A DNA stretch of 6,343 nucleotides from Methanosarcinales archaeon (GCA_003661125.1 QMVO01000104.1:1-6343), one strand, 5' to 3'; shown: positions 1-5,624, numbered from the stretch's first letter. Program-made: numbers and translations. Notes: generated by a model from the sequence alone, not told the origin.

Positions 1-82
1 CTTTTTTACCTTCTGCCTTGGTTATTTCTTCTGCGAGCCACTCCTCGCTTATTATCCCTTTTTTGGTATATTTCACATTCAT
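1..82 (-). CDS. Start of a leftward hypothetical protein (partial)
   Basis: An open minus-strand frame begins at ATG 82-80 and runs off the left edge after 27 codons (start MNVKYTKKGIISEEWLAEE). It is charged, with no signal peptide or membrane segment. The segment GIISEEWLAEEI could begin a winged-helix or other helical fold, but this is too little to assign a family. An A/T-rich box (minus-strand AAATTTATAAC, about 99-108) lies some 20 bases upstream and no SD is visible, so a leaderless transcript is plausible. The gene diverges from the beta-helix gene at 216. I do not recognise it. Confidence 0.5.
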   Translation of the reverse strand, partial: MNVKYTKKGIISEEWLAEEITKAEGKK

Positions 83-98
83 GGCTACTAAACATAGT

Positions 99-110
99 TA
101 TAAATTTAAC
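99..110 (-). promoter_or_regulatory. Putative TATA box for the leftward gene at the left edge
   Basis: The minus strand reads GTTAAATTTATAAC here, about 20 bases before ATG 82. This is slightly close for an archaeal TATA element on a leaderless message, so the call is tentative. Confidence 0.3.
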
Positions 111-159
111 TAATAAAAAGGAAAGCGAACCGGAAGGAGCAACACGAAATAATAAAATA

Positions 160-190
160 ATTTTATATGGACAAAAGCTTTTATTTCTAA
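160..190 (+). promoter_or_regulatory. Putative archaeal promoter of the beta-helix gene
   Basis: Two A/T-rich candidates are present: TTTTATATGG at 161-170 and AAAGCTTTTATTTC at about 174-187. The second resembles the AAAGCTTTTTATAT block at 5606-5617 and lies about 30 bases before ATG 216, the spacing expected for a near-leaderless transcript. No SD precedes ATG 216, which agrees with that reading. Confidence 0.45.
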
Positions 191-215
191 TATTGTAATA
201 GAATATTAGACCGCT

Positions 216-1955
216 ATGACTAAATACGCGAAGTGTAGTGTGTGCGGGTATGTAATAGCGATACCAGACGACAAAAACTCAAGCGATTATGTATGCCCTA
301 ACGACGGAAATACTCTAACTGATGCTACCAAAAGTGAATATGATGAGAGCACACACATAAAGGGACCTTACTCAGCTATTGTATACAAAGATGGGTCGAG
401 TGTTTATGCCGAGGATGCGAACGGGACAACAATCGCAGAAGGCGAAGCTGGTGTGGATGATGCAAGTGTGATACAAAGCGCTATAGATATTGGTGGAAAA
501 ATAGTGTTAGATGAAGAGACCTTTATTGTAAGTACACCAATATCTATAACAAGAGATAATGTTACTTTGGAAGGTCATGGCTGGTCTTCGACAATCAAAG
601 TAGCTGATGGCATATCTGAGAGTAATTATGGTGCGATTAGAATTACAGGAGAGGAGACTGGCCATCTTAAAAACATAATACTACGTAATTTTCAAGTTGA
701 TGGTAACAGAGATAATCAGGGAGCATATGAAACCACACCGAGTGCCATTGATGCTGTACATGTAGACTATCTGTTATGTGAAAATCTATATATACATCAT
801 TCTATGGGAGATGGTATATCAGATTCAGGATATTATCATTGGTTTATCAATAACCATATATGTAATGGTCGTGAACATGAAATCCATCTTAATGGTGTAG
901 ACTATGCATGGGTAATAGGTAATTATTTGCATGATGATGATAAAGCAGTTCTCATTCTTGCACATGGTGGAGCAAATCACGCTCTTATAAAAGGAAACAT
1001 ACTGGAGAATGCCGGTGTGGGCTGCGGATTAATAGTATTAGCTGAAGATACTTCAAGAAAGAATGATATAACAATAGAAGGAAACATCCTTAAAGATTCG
1101 GGGGGCTCTTTAATTGAAGTTTGGACTAATTATACTGGTCTAAAAATAATAAACAATTATATTACTGGCACGAATAGTTATGCTATCTTAATGAAATCTG
1201 ATGGTGCAATTATACGTGGCAATCAAATTAGAAGTACACCTAGGGGGATATCTGTTTCATCTAATAATTGCATTGTATCTAATAATTATTTAGAAGACGT
1301 TAAAGATTATCCTATGCGTTTACTAGGCGAACAGAATCTGGCAGTAGGTAACATTCTTGAAAGCTGTGGAGGATATAGCGGTCACTATCCAGTTTATATA
1401 GGAGGAAGTTACAATATTTTTGAACACAATATAATTGGTCCATTACACGAAAACTGGGTGGATGCAATAAGTGTAACAGGTGATCACCATATAATTAGAC
1501 ATAATGATCTGACACATGCGAGTAAGAAAACAATAATTATATCTGCAACAGATACAATTATTAAAGAAAATAAAGGATTCAGAACTGACACTTTCAAAGC
1601 TACATCACAATCGGTAGAGGTTGGAATTTCTGATAGTTATGGCTCTGCCATTAATATTACAAGTCCAAGTGGAATGGTGTCATCTTTGTCTGTCTGTAAA
1701 ATAGTATTAGATGGCTCATTTGCAGGTGGAGAGCAAGTTACGGTTAAGGTAGAAACAAATTGGGAAAGTGGTAATACAGCCTATGTTGAGAAAACTTATA
1801 CCGCTACGGGAACGAATTATCTCGATCTTGATGGGCAAGATGGATTGGATTTGTGGCGTGATTCTGATACGTGTACATCTATTAAACTGTATGCTAAGTC
1901 AGACCAAACGAGCACATCTGTTACAGTAACATGTGATTTAGCAGGAACGGGATGA
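216..1955 (+). CDS. Right-handed parallel beta-helix protein with zinc-ribbon-like N-terminus (tail-spike-like)
   Basis: This 579-residue protein is predicted to be a carbohydrate-binding or polysaccharide-cleaving beta-helix. Residues 7-30 look like a treble-clef or rubredoxin-like knuckle (C7-x2-C10, then C27), but the fourth ligand position is D30, in CPND instead of CPxC. Residues 52-70 (AIVYKDGSSVYAED) and GVDDASVIQSAI (79-90) match the usual entry into pectate-lyase-like and phage tail-spike helices. Residues about 100-455 are rungs with recurring GN or NN turns (IGNYL, KGNIL, EGNIL, INNYI, RGNQI, SNNYL). Residues about 456-579 form a separate beta-rich end, probably a jelly-roll-like domain. 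There is no signal peptide or membrane anchor, so a virion fibre or spike, or export by another route, is possible. Codons are A/T-rich compared with the Ro gene, which hints at transfer. The start lacks an SD and follows a promoter at leaderless spacing. The fold is secure; enzymatic activity and viral origin are inference. Confidence 0.85.
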   Translation: MTKYAKCSVCGYVIAIPDDKNSSDYVCPNDGNTLTDATKSEYDESTHIKGPYSAIVYKDGSSVYAEDANGTTIAEGEAGVDDASVIQSAIDIGGKIVLDEETFIVSTPISITRDNVTLEGHGWSSTIKVADGISESNYGAIRITGEETGHLKNIILRNFQVDGNRDNQGAYETTPSAIDAVHVDYLLCENLYIHHSMGDGISDSGYYHWFINNHICNGREHEIHLNGVDYAWVIGNYLHDDDKAVLILAHGGANHALIKGNILENAGVGCGLIVLAEDTSRKNDITIEGNILKDSGGSLIEVWTNYTGLKIINNYITGTNSYAILMKSDGAIIRGNQIRSTPRGISVSSNNCIVSNNYLEDVKDYPMRLLGEQNLAVGNILESCGGYSGHYPVYIGGSYNIFEHNIIGPLHENWVDAISVTGDHHIIRHNDLTHASKKTIIISATDTIIKENKGFRTDTFKATSQSVEVGISDSYGSAINITSPSGMVSSLSVCKIVLDGSFAGGEQVTVKVETNWESGNTAYVEKTYTATGTNYLDLDGQDGLDLWRDSDTCTSIKLYAKSDQTSTSVTVTCDLAGTG

Positions 1956-1966
1956 GGTAATGTTGG

Positions 1967-1976
1967 ATTTATATAC
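1967..1976 (+). promoter_or_regulatory. Possible TATA box before the small helical-module gene
   Basis: GGATTTATATACG lies just after the beta-helix stop and about 55 bases before ATG 2028. Initiation about 27 bases downstream would leave a leader of roughly 30 bases containing the SD at 2013-2018. The gene could also be read through from the beta-helix gene. Confidence 0.3.
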
Positions 1977-2012
1977 GATGAAAGATAATGAAAAGAAGTA
2001 AAAGAGAAATGG

Positions 2013-2018
2013 GGAGGT
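2013..2018 (+). promoter_or_regulatory. Strong Shine-Dalgarno site of the 56-residue gene
   Basis: GGAGGT is a full match to the archaeal anti-SD. It is 9 bases before ATG 2028 and only 3 bases before the in-frame GTG 2022, so the spacing favours the ATG. Confidence 0.6.
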
Positions 2019-2027
2019 ATAGTGAAA

Positions 2028-2198
2028 ATGCTCTCGGAGAATGAGAGAAGAGATTTTGAGGAGATGTTTGACGGTTTCTTGAGAGAAGTTCAAGAGTGCT
2101 TCGGAATCAGCCGAGGGCAAGCCCTCCGCGAGATCGAATTCTTAGAAGCTCGATACTGGGCAAATCTACAAGCGGAGTTTGCTCTATCAAGTGAGTGA
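2028..2198 (+). CDS. Small helical-module protein, 56 residues
   Basis: This is a real gene despite its size. It has a perfect GGAGGT site, and its sequence aligns without gaps over the first 39 residues with the 120-residue protein encoded at 5625-5987. Both begin ML(S/T)(E/D), both reach GFL at residues 16-18, and both continue with E-x-F-G-(I/M)-S and then ALREIE (32-37 here). This alignment is also why I choose ATG 2028 over GTG 2022. The composition (ERRDFEEMFDGFL, ALREIEFLEARYW) predicts two or three amphipathic helices, with no transmembrane segment or cysteine pair. It consists of the helical module only, without the beta-rich part present in its two relatives. The gene follows the beta-helix gene by 72 bases on the same strand. 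Function is unknown; an adaptor or DNA-binding helical protein is only a guess. Confidence 0.7.
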   Translation: MLSENERRDFEEMFDGFLREVQECFGISRGQALREIEFLEARYWANLQAEFALSSE

Positions 2199-2218
2199 CA
2201 TACTATTTGAAGAGCAGC

Positions 2219-2236
2219 AAAAAAAAAAGAAAAATA
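2219..2236 (-). terminator. Oligo-T terminator of the Ro gene
   Basis: Just after the Ro stop codon the minus strand runs through TTTTTC and then ten consecutive T, the typical oligo-T intrinsic terminator of archaea. There is no stem-loop. It also separates the two convergent transcription units. Confidence 0.6.
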
Positions 2237-2242
2237 TCACAA

Positions 2243-3763
2243 TTAGAGTTCTTCTTTCTCCACTTCGCGCAACTGTTCCGTCGGGTCTGTTGTTATGTAT
2301 TTCAGTACTGTATCTGACCACCCATAAACGAAGTGAATGTCTTCTATTTGCGGAGGCGCTGGAAAGTCCCTATACGGCAACAGAGTCACAAGGTACGCTT
2401 TACATTCTGGCGCTATCGTTCGCTTGTAGTCTAGGAAAGCCACAAGGAAGCCTCTGCCGACCCATTCCTCGTTGTCAGTAAACGCTATAAAGTAGTCCAC
2501 TGGCTCTCTCTTCTGGATTAGCCACTCAACTGGTGCGGATAGTGATGTTCCACCCCATGCACCGAAGCATGATGCTATTTCCATCACTGTTTCCTTTTCA
2601 TATATCTTGGAAACTATATCCTCTCTGACATCATGATCGAATGGGAGAACGATCGGTATTTCGCTGCATTTCTTTACGAGACAGCCAGTGAAGAGCCCCA
2701 CGAGATCGCAGCACTGTACGACGCTGTAATCTCCTGTCAGATTTGATGACATTGAACCGCTGACGTCACTTGCTATTGCTACTTTTCCATTGAGTTCTGG
2801 AATGTTTGCAACACTCTTTTCGAGAGCCATATAGAGAGCATTCTTTAGTCTCTCCGCACCTCTGAAGTCCCCAAGCATCCGGTAAGCCACATAGAACCTG
2901 AACGGGAATAGCTTCGACTGTTTTATCGCTTTCTCGTTGGTTATCCTCCGAACTGCGTAGTCAAGATTCTCTTTCTTATTGAACACGTCGTTCCTTCCGA
3001 AGTTGTTGAGGTTACGAATGAGGTTGAAATACGGTGCCTGATACAGTAAAGCCTCCCATATACGTGGCGTCATCTTCTTTACGCTGCCCGTCACTACTTC
3101 GTATGGTAACCTACCACGCTCTATCGCTTCTATGATTTCATCTTCGCTATCAGAAGTCTTTACTACTTTCAAAGCTTCTAACTGTTCATCGCCTTCGTGC
3201 TCCTTCCTCTTAAGGTATCTTATAATCTTTGGATTCGTGTCTTCGCGTGGTCTCGCTATATTAATCATGTCCTCTACTGCTTTTGGGTACTTCATAGCAT
3301 GGTACACAGACATCTCCGAAAGCGCTTCTATCATTCGTTTCTTTAATCCGCTTCCTACACCTTTCCTTATCGTCTTTGACCTCGCGATGTCTATGAACTG
3401 CTGCCAGTCGTGAGGGTTCTTGCAAACTCGCGCGGCTATCTTCCTGAACAAACTATGATTTCGTCGTGATAACTCAACAAGCGATGCTATCGGCAAAGTC
3501 CTCGTAAACCCCTTCTCTCTCGCATATACCGTCGCCTTCGCAAGAAACTCTGTGTTCTCGCACTTCCTAAGAACATCAAGCATCTCCTTGATGTTCTCTT
3601 CAGCCTTTGCATAAAAGAGGTTCGCTGTGCTACCCGTCGTAAGCACCGAGAGAACTTCTTCCTCGATTGTCCTGCTATATGCTGGAAATCCCTCTTTGTT
3701 CGTTCTATCAGGCTTCGGTAGTGTTTCCTCTCTTAATTTTCTCCATACAGTCTTCCTTTTCAT
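2243..3763 (-). CDS. rsr: Ro60/Rsr-like TROVE-domain RNA-binding protein
   Basis: This 506-residue protein has the complete Ro architecture. A helical-repeat TROVE ring spans about residues 25-320 and contains the family signature around 249-261 (IRNLNNFGRNDVF). A von Willebrand A domain spans about 325-495 with an intact metal-ion-dependent adhesion site: D333-x-S335-x-S337, T406 in GGTS, and D430 in FTDNE. In the known family, the ring binds the ends of misfolded small RNAs while Y RNAs bind its outer surface and gate access; bacterial Rsr also hands RNA to PNPase and helps rRNA maturation and stress survival. The length is near the family norm (about 500-540) and no key residue is missing. 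ATG 3763 is chosen because it directly follows an in-frame TAG and lies 11 bases after an AGGAGGTG site. Two structured RNA elements lie immediately upstream on the same strand, as expected for a Ro and Y-RNA locus. Ro proteins are sporadic in prokaryotes and uncommon in archaea, so acquisition by transfer is plausible. Confidence 0.93.
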   Translation of the reverse strand: MKRKTVWRKLREETLPKPDRTNKEGFPAYSRTIEEEVLSVLTTGSTANLFYAKAEENIKEMLDVLRKCENTEFLAKATVYAREKGFTRTLPIASLVELSRRNHSLFRKIAARVCKNPHDWQQFIDIARSKTIRKGVGSGLKKRMIEALSEMSVYHAMKYPKAVEDMINIARPREDTNPKIIRYLKRKEHEGDEQLEALKVVKTSDSEDEIIEAIERGRLPYEVVTGSVKKMTPRIWEALLYQAPYFNLIRNLNNFGRNDVFNKKENLDYAVRRITNEKAIKQSKLFPFRFYVAYRMLGDFRGAERLKNALYMALEKSVANIPELNGKVAIASDVSGSMSSNLTGDYSVVQCCDLVGLFTGCLVKKCSEIPIVLPFDHDVREDIVSKIYEKETVMEIASCFGAWGGTSLSAPVEWLIQKREPVDYFIAFTDNEEWVGRGFLVAFLDYKRTIAPECKAYLVTLLPYRDFPAPPQIEDIHFVYGWSDTVLKYITTDPTEQLREVEKEEL

Positions 3764-3774
3764 TTTCTATCAAA

Positions 3775-3794
3775 CACCTCCTGTAACGAGGAGG
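3775..3794 (-). promoter_or_regulatory. rsr: SD-sequestering hairpin in the Ro gene leader
   Basis: The minus strand contains CCTCCT, a six-base loop CGTTAC, and AGGAGG, followed by TG. The second arm is the SD of the Ro gene, so the 6-bp hairpin hides it. Neighbouring pyrimidine blocks at 3796-3818 (TCTCTCCTC, TTCCTCC, CTCCTC) could also compete for the SD or for the purine arm of the upstream RNA element. Pairing is exact; regulation is inferred. Confidence 0.55.
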
Positions 3795-3809
3795 AGTATG
3801 GAGGAATAA

Positions 3810-3883
3810 GAGGAGAGAGTGTATCCGTTCCCGAAGGAACGGATGCGGGATTCGAACCCACTAAGACCGGTGTATCTCTCCTC
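3810..3883 (-). ncRNA. Candidate Y RNA with tRNA-mimicking T-arm/acceptor module
   Basis: Read on the minus strand, three perfect or near-perfect helices nest in 74 bases. The outer stem is GAGGAGAGA (3875-3883) with TCTCTCCTC (3810-3818), 9 bp. The T-arm is GTGGG-TTCGAAT-CCCGC (3845-3861), 5 bp including one G-U, with the canonical TTCGAAT loop of tRNA. Directly abutting it is a 9-bp hairpin ATCCGTTCC-TTCG-GGAACGGAT (3823-3844) capped by a stable cUUCGg tetraloop. A tRNA opened at the anticodon stem and closed at the acceptor end has this same order: stem, T-arm, acceptor, stem. A D-arm is not visible; only ACAC remains where it would sit. Bacterial Y RNAs are known to mimic tRNA in this permuted manner, and the Ro gene begins 47 bases downstream. 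I do not see the conserved Ro-binding sequence of bacterial YrlA RNAs. Alternatives are a decayed tRNA fragment or a purely cis-acting leader structure. Helices are seen; identity as a Y RNA is inferred. Confidence 0.55.
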
Positions 3884-3893
3884 ACACCTCCAG

Positions 3894-4017
3894 CGCCCCC
3901 CGGCAGGATTTGAACCTGCGACCTCTCGCTTGACAGGCGAAGTAACCACTTCAGCACCTCTTTAGAGGAATAGAGAAGCGGTACATTTAGCGCTCTTCCA
4001 GGCTGAGCTACGGGGGC
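3894..4017 (-). tRNA. tRNA-Asp(GTC)-like gene interrupted by a 49-base hairpin insert
   Basis: The cloverleaf parts are clear on the minus strand. They are acceptor GCCCCCG (4017-4011), T8 A9, D-arm GCTC-AGCCTGGAA-GAGC (4008-3992), anticodon arm TTCGC-CTGTCAA-GCGAG (3941-3925) with anticodon GTC (3934-3932), variable loop AGGTC, and T-arm GCAGG-TTCAAAT-CCTGC (3919-3903). Between base 26 (3991) and the anticodon stem lie 49 extra bases (3942-3990). They fold into a hairpin: GTACCGCTTC pairs with GAAGTGGTTAC (one bulged T, one G-U), with an inner CCTC-TAAA-GAGG. Removing them restores a standard tRNA with discriminator G73 (3894), the Asp identity base. Archaeal tRNAs can have introns at non-canonical sites, but I cannot see a bulge-helix-bulge cleavage motif. 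The 3' acceptor strand has one G too many (CGGGGGGC), forcing a bulge or a 1-72 mismatch. No CCA is encoded. It may be an intron-bearing tRNA, a degenerate copy, or a five-armed tRNA mimic working with Ro. It starts 20 bases after the PEF-CTERM gene stop. Confidence 0.6.
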
Positions 4018-4037
4018 GTTTCGTTTATCGCGCTTGC

Positions 4038-4853
4038 TTACCCTTGTCGCTTCCTGTGATAGTAGTAAAATAGCCCGAGTATAATCGCTAATGGCACCGC
4101 AATGGTTGTGAACTCCGGTACAGTTGTATATGTAAAGTTCTCAATCTCTAATGCGTCATTTGTACAGCTCACACTAGCCAGTAGATTCGCAGTACCGTTG
4201 CCTGAAATGCCCAGTGCACTTTTCGGGACTTTCATCTCAATCACGTAATTTGGAGCTCCATTATCATAAGACCAGTCCTCGTACAACTTATAAACAACCT
4301 CGGCATGTCCTGTTTTAGTGCCATCCACTATATTACTGAACTTCGCCATATCCTGCGCTACCTCTGGATTGAGTTTTTTCCAATCTGGCATATAAAACAC
4401 ATCACCTATTTCCCCTGATACCGTTCGACTATCATTTGAGAGTTTTATCCCGTATTCATAGCCATACTCACCTGTATTCTCATTGTCAAGATTCAGTGCT
4501 AAATCACCCGGTATAAGCAGATGCCCTTCATAATCGTATCCTTCCGGTGGCATTGAAGTAATGAATGCAAAATAGACATACGCTCCACCATCCGCAGCAT
4601 ACATCGCTTCTATATCGCATTCTTCAACACCCGGATTATGGTTTTCGCCGGTAGAAGTGGGTCCATATTGCCAGTCATCATAAACACTGAGGGCAGGTGG
4701 GTTCGCAGTCCAACTATTATTGGCGGGATTTACACCCCAATCGTCAAGATCGCCGTCAATAGTATATGCCATCGCAGGTACTGCAATTGTCAGTAGCAGC
4801 ACCAAGAGGAACGACAGGGATATCATCCTCCTCAATTTATTTTCGCTTCTCAT
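4038..4853 (-). CDS. Secreted PEF-CTERM surface protein with CBM9/DOMON-like domain
   Basis: This 271-residue exported protein starts with a basic n-region (RSENKLRR), a hydrophobic core (about 10-26) and AMA as a likely signal peptidase site before Y30. The mature start TIDGDLDDWG (31-40) is the typical IDGxLxDW opening of CBM9- or DOMON-like beta-sandwich domains, which continues to about residue 240 with many aromatic and acidic residues. The C-terminus has P246-E247-F248, a hydrophobic segment and the basic tail YYYHRKRQG. That is a PEF-CTERM signal, recognised in archaea by an archaeosortase that cleaves and anchors the protein at the cell surface. No archaeosortase is in view. The start is fixed by GGAGGT (4859-4864), 5 bases before ATG, which overlaps the stop of the upstream ribbon-helix-helix gene, so the two are probably co-translated. 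The ligand is unknown; sugar or haem binding occurs in related folds. Topology and tail are confident, specific role is not. Confidence 0.85.
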   Translation of the reverse strand: MRSENKLRRMISLSFLLVLLLTIAVPAMAYTIDGDLDDWGVNPANNSWTANPPALSVYDDWQYGPTSTGENHNPGVEECDIEAMYAADGGAYVYFAFITSMPPEGYDYEGHLLIPGDLALNLDNENTGEYGYEYGIKLSNDSRTVSGEIGDVFYMPDWKKLNPEVAQDMAKFSNIVDGTKTGHAEVVYKLYEDWSYDNGAPNYVIEMKVPKSALGISGNGTANLLASVSCTNDALEIENFTYTTVPEFTTIAVPLAIILGLFYYYHRKRQG

Positions 4854-4863
4854 GCTACACCTC

Positions 4864-5001
4864 CTACTTTATTTTCACCCATTCCTCCAGCGCCTCCTTT
4901 ATCGCCTTCTTTATCGCGCCGTGTAGCCCGAACTTCTTCACCGCCTTCTCCTCCATCTTCTCCCACAGTTCATCATCCACTTCGACTGTCTTCCTTACCA
5001 T
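4864..5001 (-). CDS. Ribbon-helix-helix-like small protein, 45 residues
   Basis: This short gene was found by eye. Its sequence starts MVRKTVEVDDELWEKMEEKA and continues with a GLHGAIKKAIKEAL segment and a short EEWVK tail. One short beta strand (RKTVEVDD), a first helix (ELWEKMEEKA), a turn with G, and a second helix rich in A, I and K match the MetJ/Arc/CopG ribbon-helix-helix plan, including the usual VDDELW opening. Such proteins bind DNA as dimers through the strand, often as autorepressors or antitoxins. A promoter box (TTTTTATATG) is centred about 29 bases before ATG and there is no SD, so the message is probably leaderless. The TAG stop overlaps the SD of the PEF-CTERM gene, with 10 bases between the genes. 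No toxin gene is adjacent, so a regulator of its own operon is more likely than half of a toxin-antitoxin pair. Confidence 0.7.
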   Translation of the reverse strand: MVRKTVEVDDELWEKMEEKAVKKFGLHGAIKKAIKEALEEWVKIK

Positions 5002-5023
5002 ATGTGTAAGAGATATATGAGTA

Positions 5024-5037
5024 TGCATATAAAAAGC
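5024..5037 (-). promoter_or_regulatory. TATA-type promoter of the RHH and PEF-CTERM operon
   Basis: The minus strand reads GCTTTTTATATGCA here, centred about 29 bases before ATG 5001. This is the right distance for a leaderless start. Nearly the same string (TTTTTATATGCA) occurs at 6276-6287. Confidence 0.55.
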
Positions 5038-5100
5038 TACCGCTATGCTATCAAAAAGTTGCGGGTTATGGATATGTTCACTCTATGGATATGTTCATTG

Positions 5101-5586
5101 CTAATAGATATAGGGAATAGCTTGCCTTCGCTTGAACATGTCCTCCAGCATCTTCGCGATCACTACCGAAAGCGCGATTACTTTTCGCGTTTGCTCTTTG
5201 CTCATGCCCCACGATTCACACAGCTTTTTCACTGTGCCTTCGTATGTCTGTCTTCTCATATCAGCCTTCCGAAACTCTGTGAGAATTTCGTTCGCGTCCT
5301 TCTCCAGACCTTCTGACATCGCTTCCAAATCCTTCTCCGAGCGCATCCTCAGTATGTCCTCAAGCATTTTTAGCATTGACTCGATTGATATGGGGTCCGA
5401 AATCCAGATAGCGAACTTCTTGTCTTCAAGTTCTACAATAAATTTTACTGCTGTCTTTCTCGTCTCAAGGTTCTCGATGATGCCCCAAACGATTGAGAAT
5501 TCGTCCGGTTCGCCTTCGTAGTCGCCGTTCCATAAATAGCAAGAAGCTTTTACCTGTTTTGTGTTCTTATTGATTTTACTACACAT
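5101..5586 (-). CDS. Unknown protein: beta-rich domain plus C-terminal helical module, 161 residues
   Basis: I do not recognise a named family. Residues about 11-62 alternate polar and hydrophobic residues (EFSIVWGII, TAVKFIVEL, KFAIWISD), suggesting several beta strands followed by a helix (SMLKMLEDIL, 70-79). Residues 84-110 are charged and probably helical, and may form a coiled coil. Residues 115-150 carry a helical module (LCESWGMSKEQ at 122-132) that resembles the N-terminus of the neighbouring 120-residue protein (LCEYFGMSEED, 21-31) and the 56-residue protein at 2028-2198. The beta-rich part also resembles the C-terminal half of the 120-residue neighbour, so the two share parts in reversed order. 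There is no signal peptide. The gene is 38 bases downstream of that neighbour and has its own TATA box about 31 bases before ATG, with no SD. A cytoplasmic regulatory or element-encoded protein is a guess. Confidence 0.7.
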   Translation of the reverse strand: MCSKINKNTKQVKASCYLWNGDYEGEPDEFSIVWGIIENLETRKTAVKFIVELEDKKFAIWISDPISIESMLKMLEDILRMRSEKDLEAMSEGLEKDANEILTEFRKADMRRQTYEGTVKKLCESWGMSKEQTRKVIALSVVIAKMLEDMFKRRQAIPYIY

Positions 5587-5610
5587 GCGATAATCTTATA
5601 GAATAAAGCT

Positions 5611-5623
5611 TTTTATATAAAAG
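5611..5623 (-). promoter_or_regulatory. TATA-type promoter of the 161-residue gene
   Basis: The minus strand reads CTTTTATATAAAAAGC, centred about 31 bases before ATG 5586, with no SD between. It begins inside the short gap after the stop of the 120-residue gene, so the downstream gene can be transcribed on its own. Confidence 0.55.
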
Positions 5624-5624
5624 A

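Noticed and set aside
1938..2120. Minus-strand 60-residue frame
   Set aside because: It opposes the 56-residue gene, which has a strong SD and a paralogue in the window.
2179..2481. Plus-strand 100-residue frame
   Set aside because: It lies antisense to the end of the Ro gene and begins inside the stop region of the 56-residue gene; no SD or promoter, and composition is not protein-like.
3132..3413. Plus-strand 93-residue frame
   Set aside because: Antisense shadow of the TROVE domain, which has strong family support.
3823..3844. Intrinsic terminator (UUCG hairpin)
   Set aside because: No T-tract follows the hairpin on either strand, and on the minus strand it lies inside a larger stem.
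3810..3883. Functional circularly permuted tRNA gene
   Set aside because: The T-arm and acceptor halves are in permuted order, but no D-arm and no anticodon arm follow the 5' acceptor strand, so no complete tRNA can be made.
3760..3957. 65-codon minus-strand frame starting at GTG and overlapping the Ro start by ATGA
   Set aside because: It runs through the anticodon and T-arms of both tRNA-like elements; residues such as SQVQILPG are the usual false translation of a T-arm. RNA structure explains the sequence better than coding, although the ATGA overlap is striking.
5132..5521. Plus-strand 129-residue frame, serine- and phenylalanine-rich
   Set aside because: Antisense shadow of the 161-residue gene; Ser/Phe richness is the usual mirror of Glu/Lys-rich helices.
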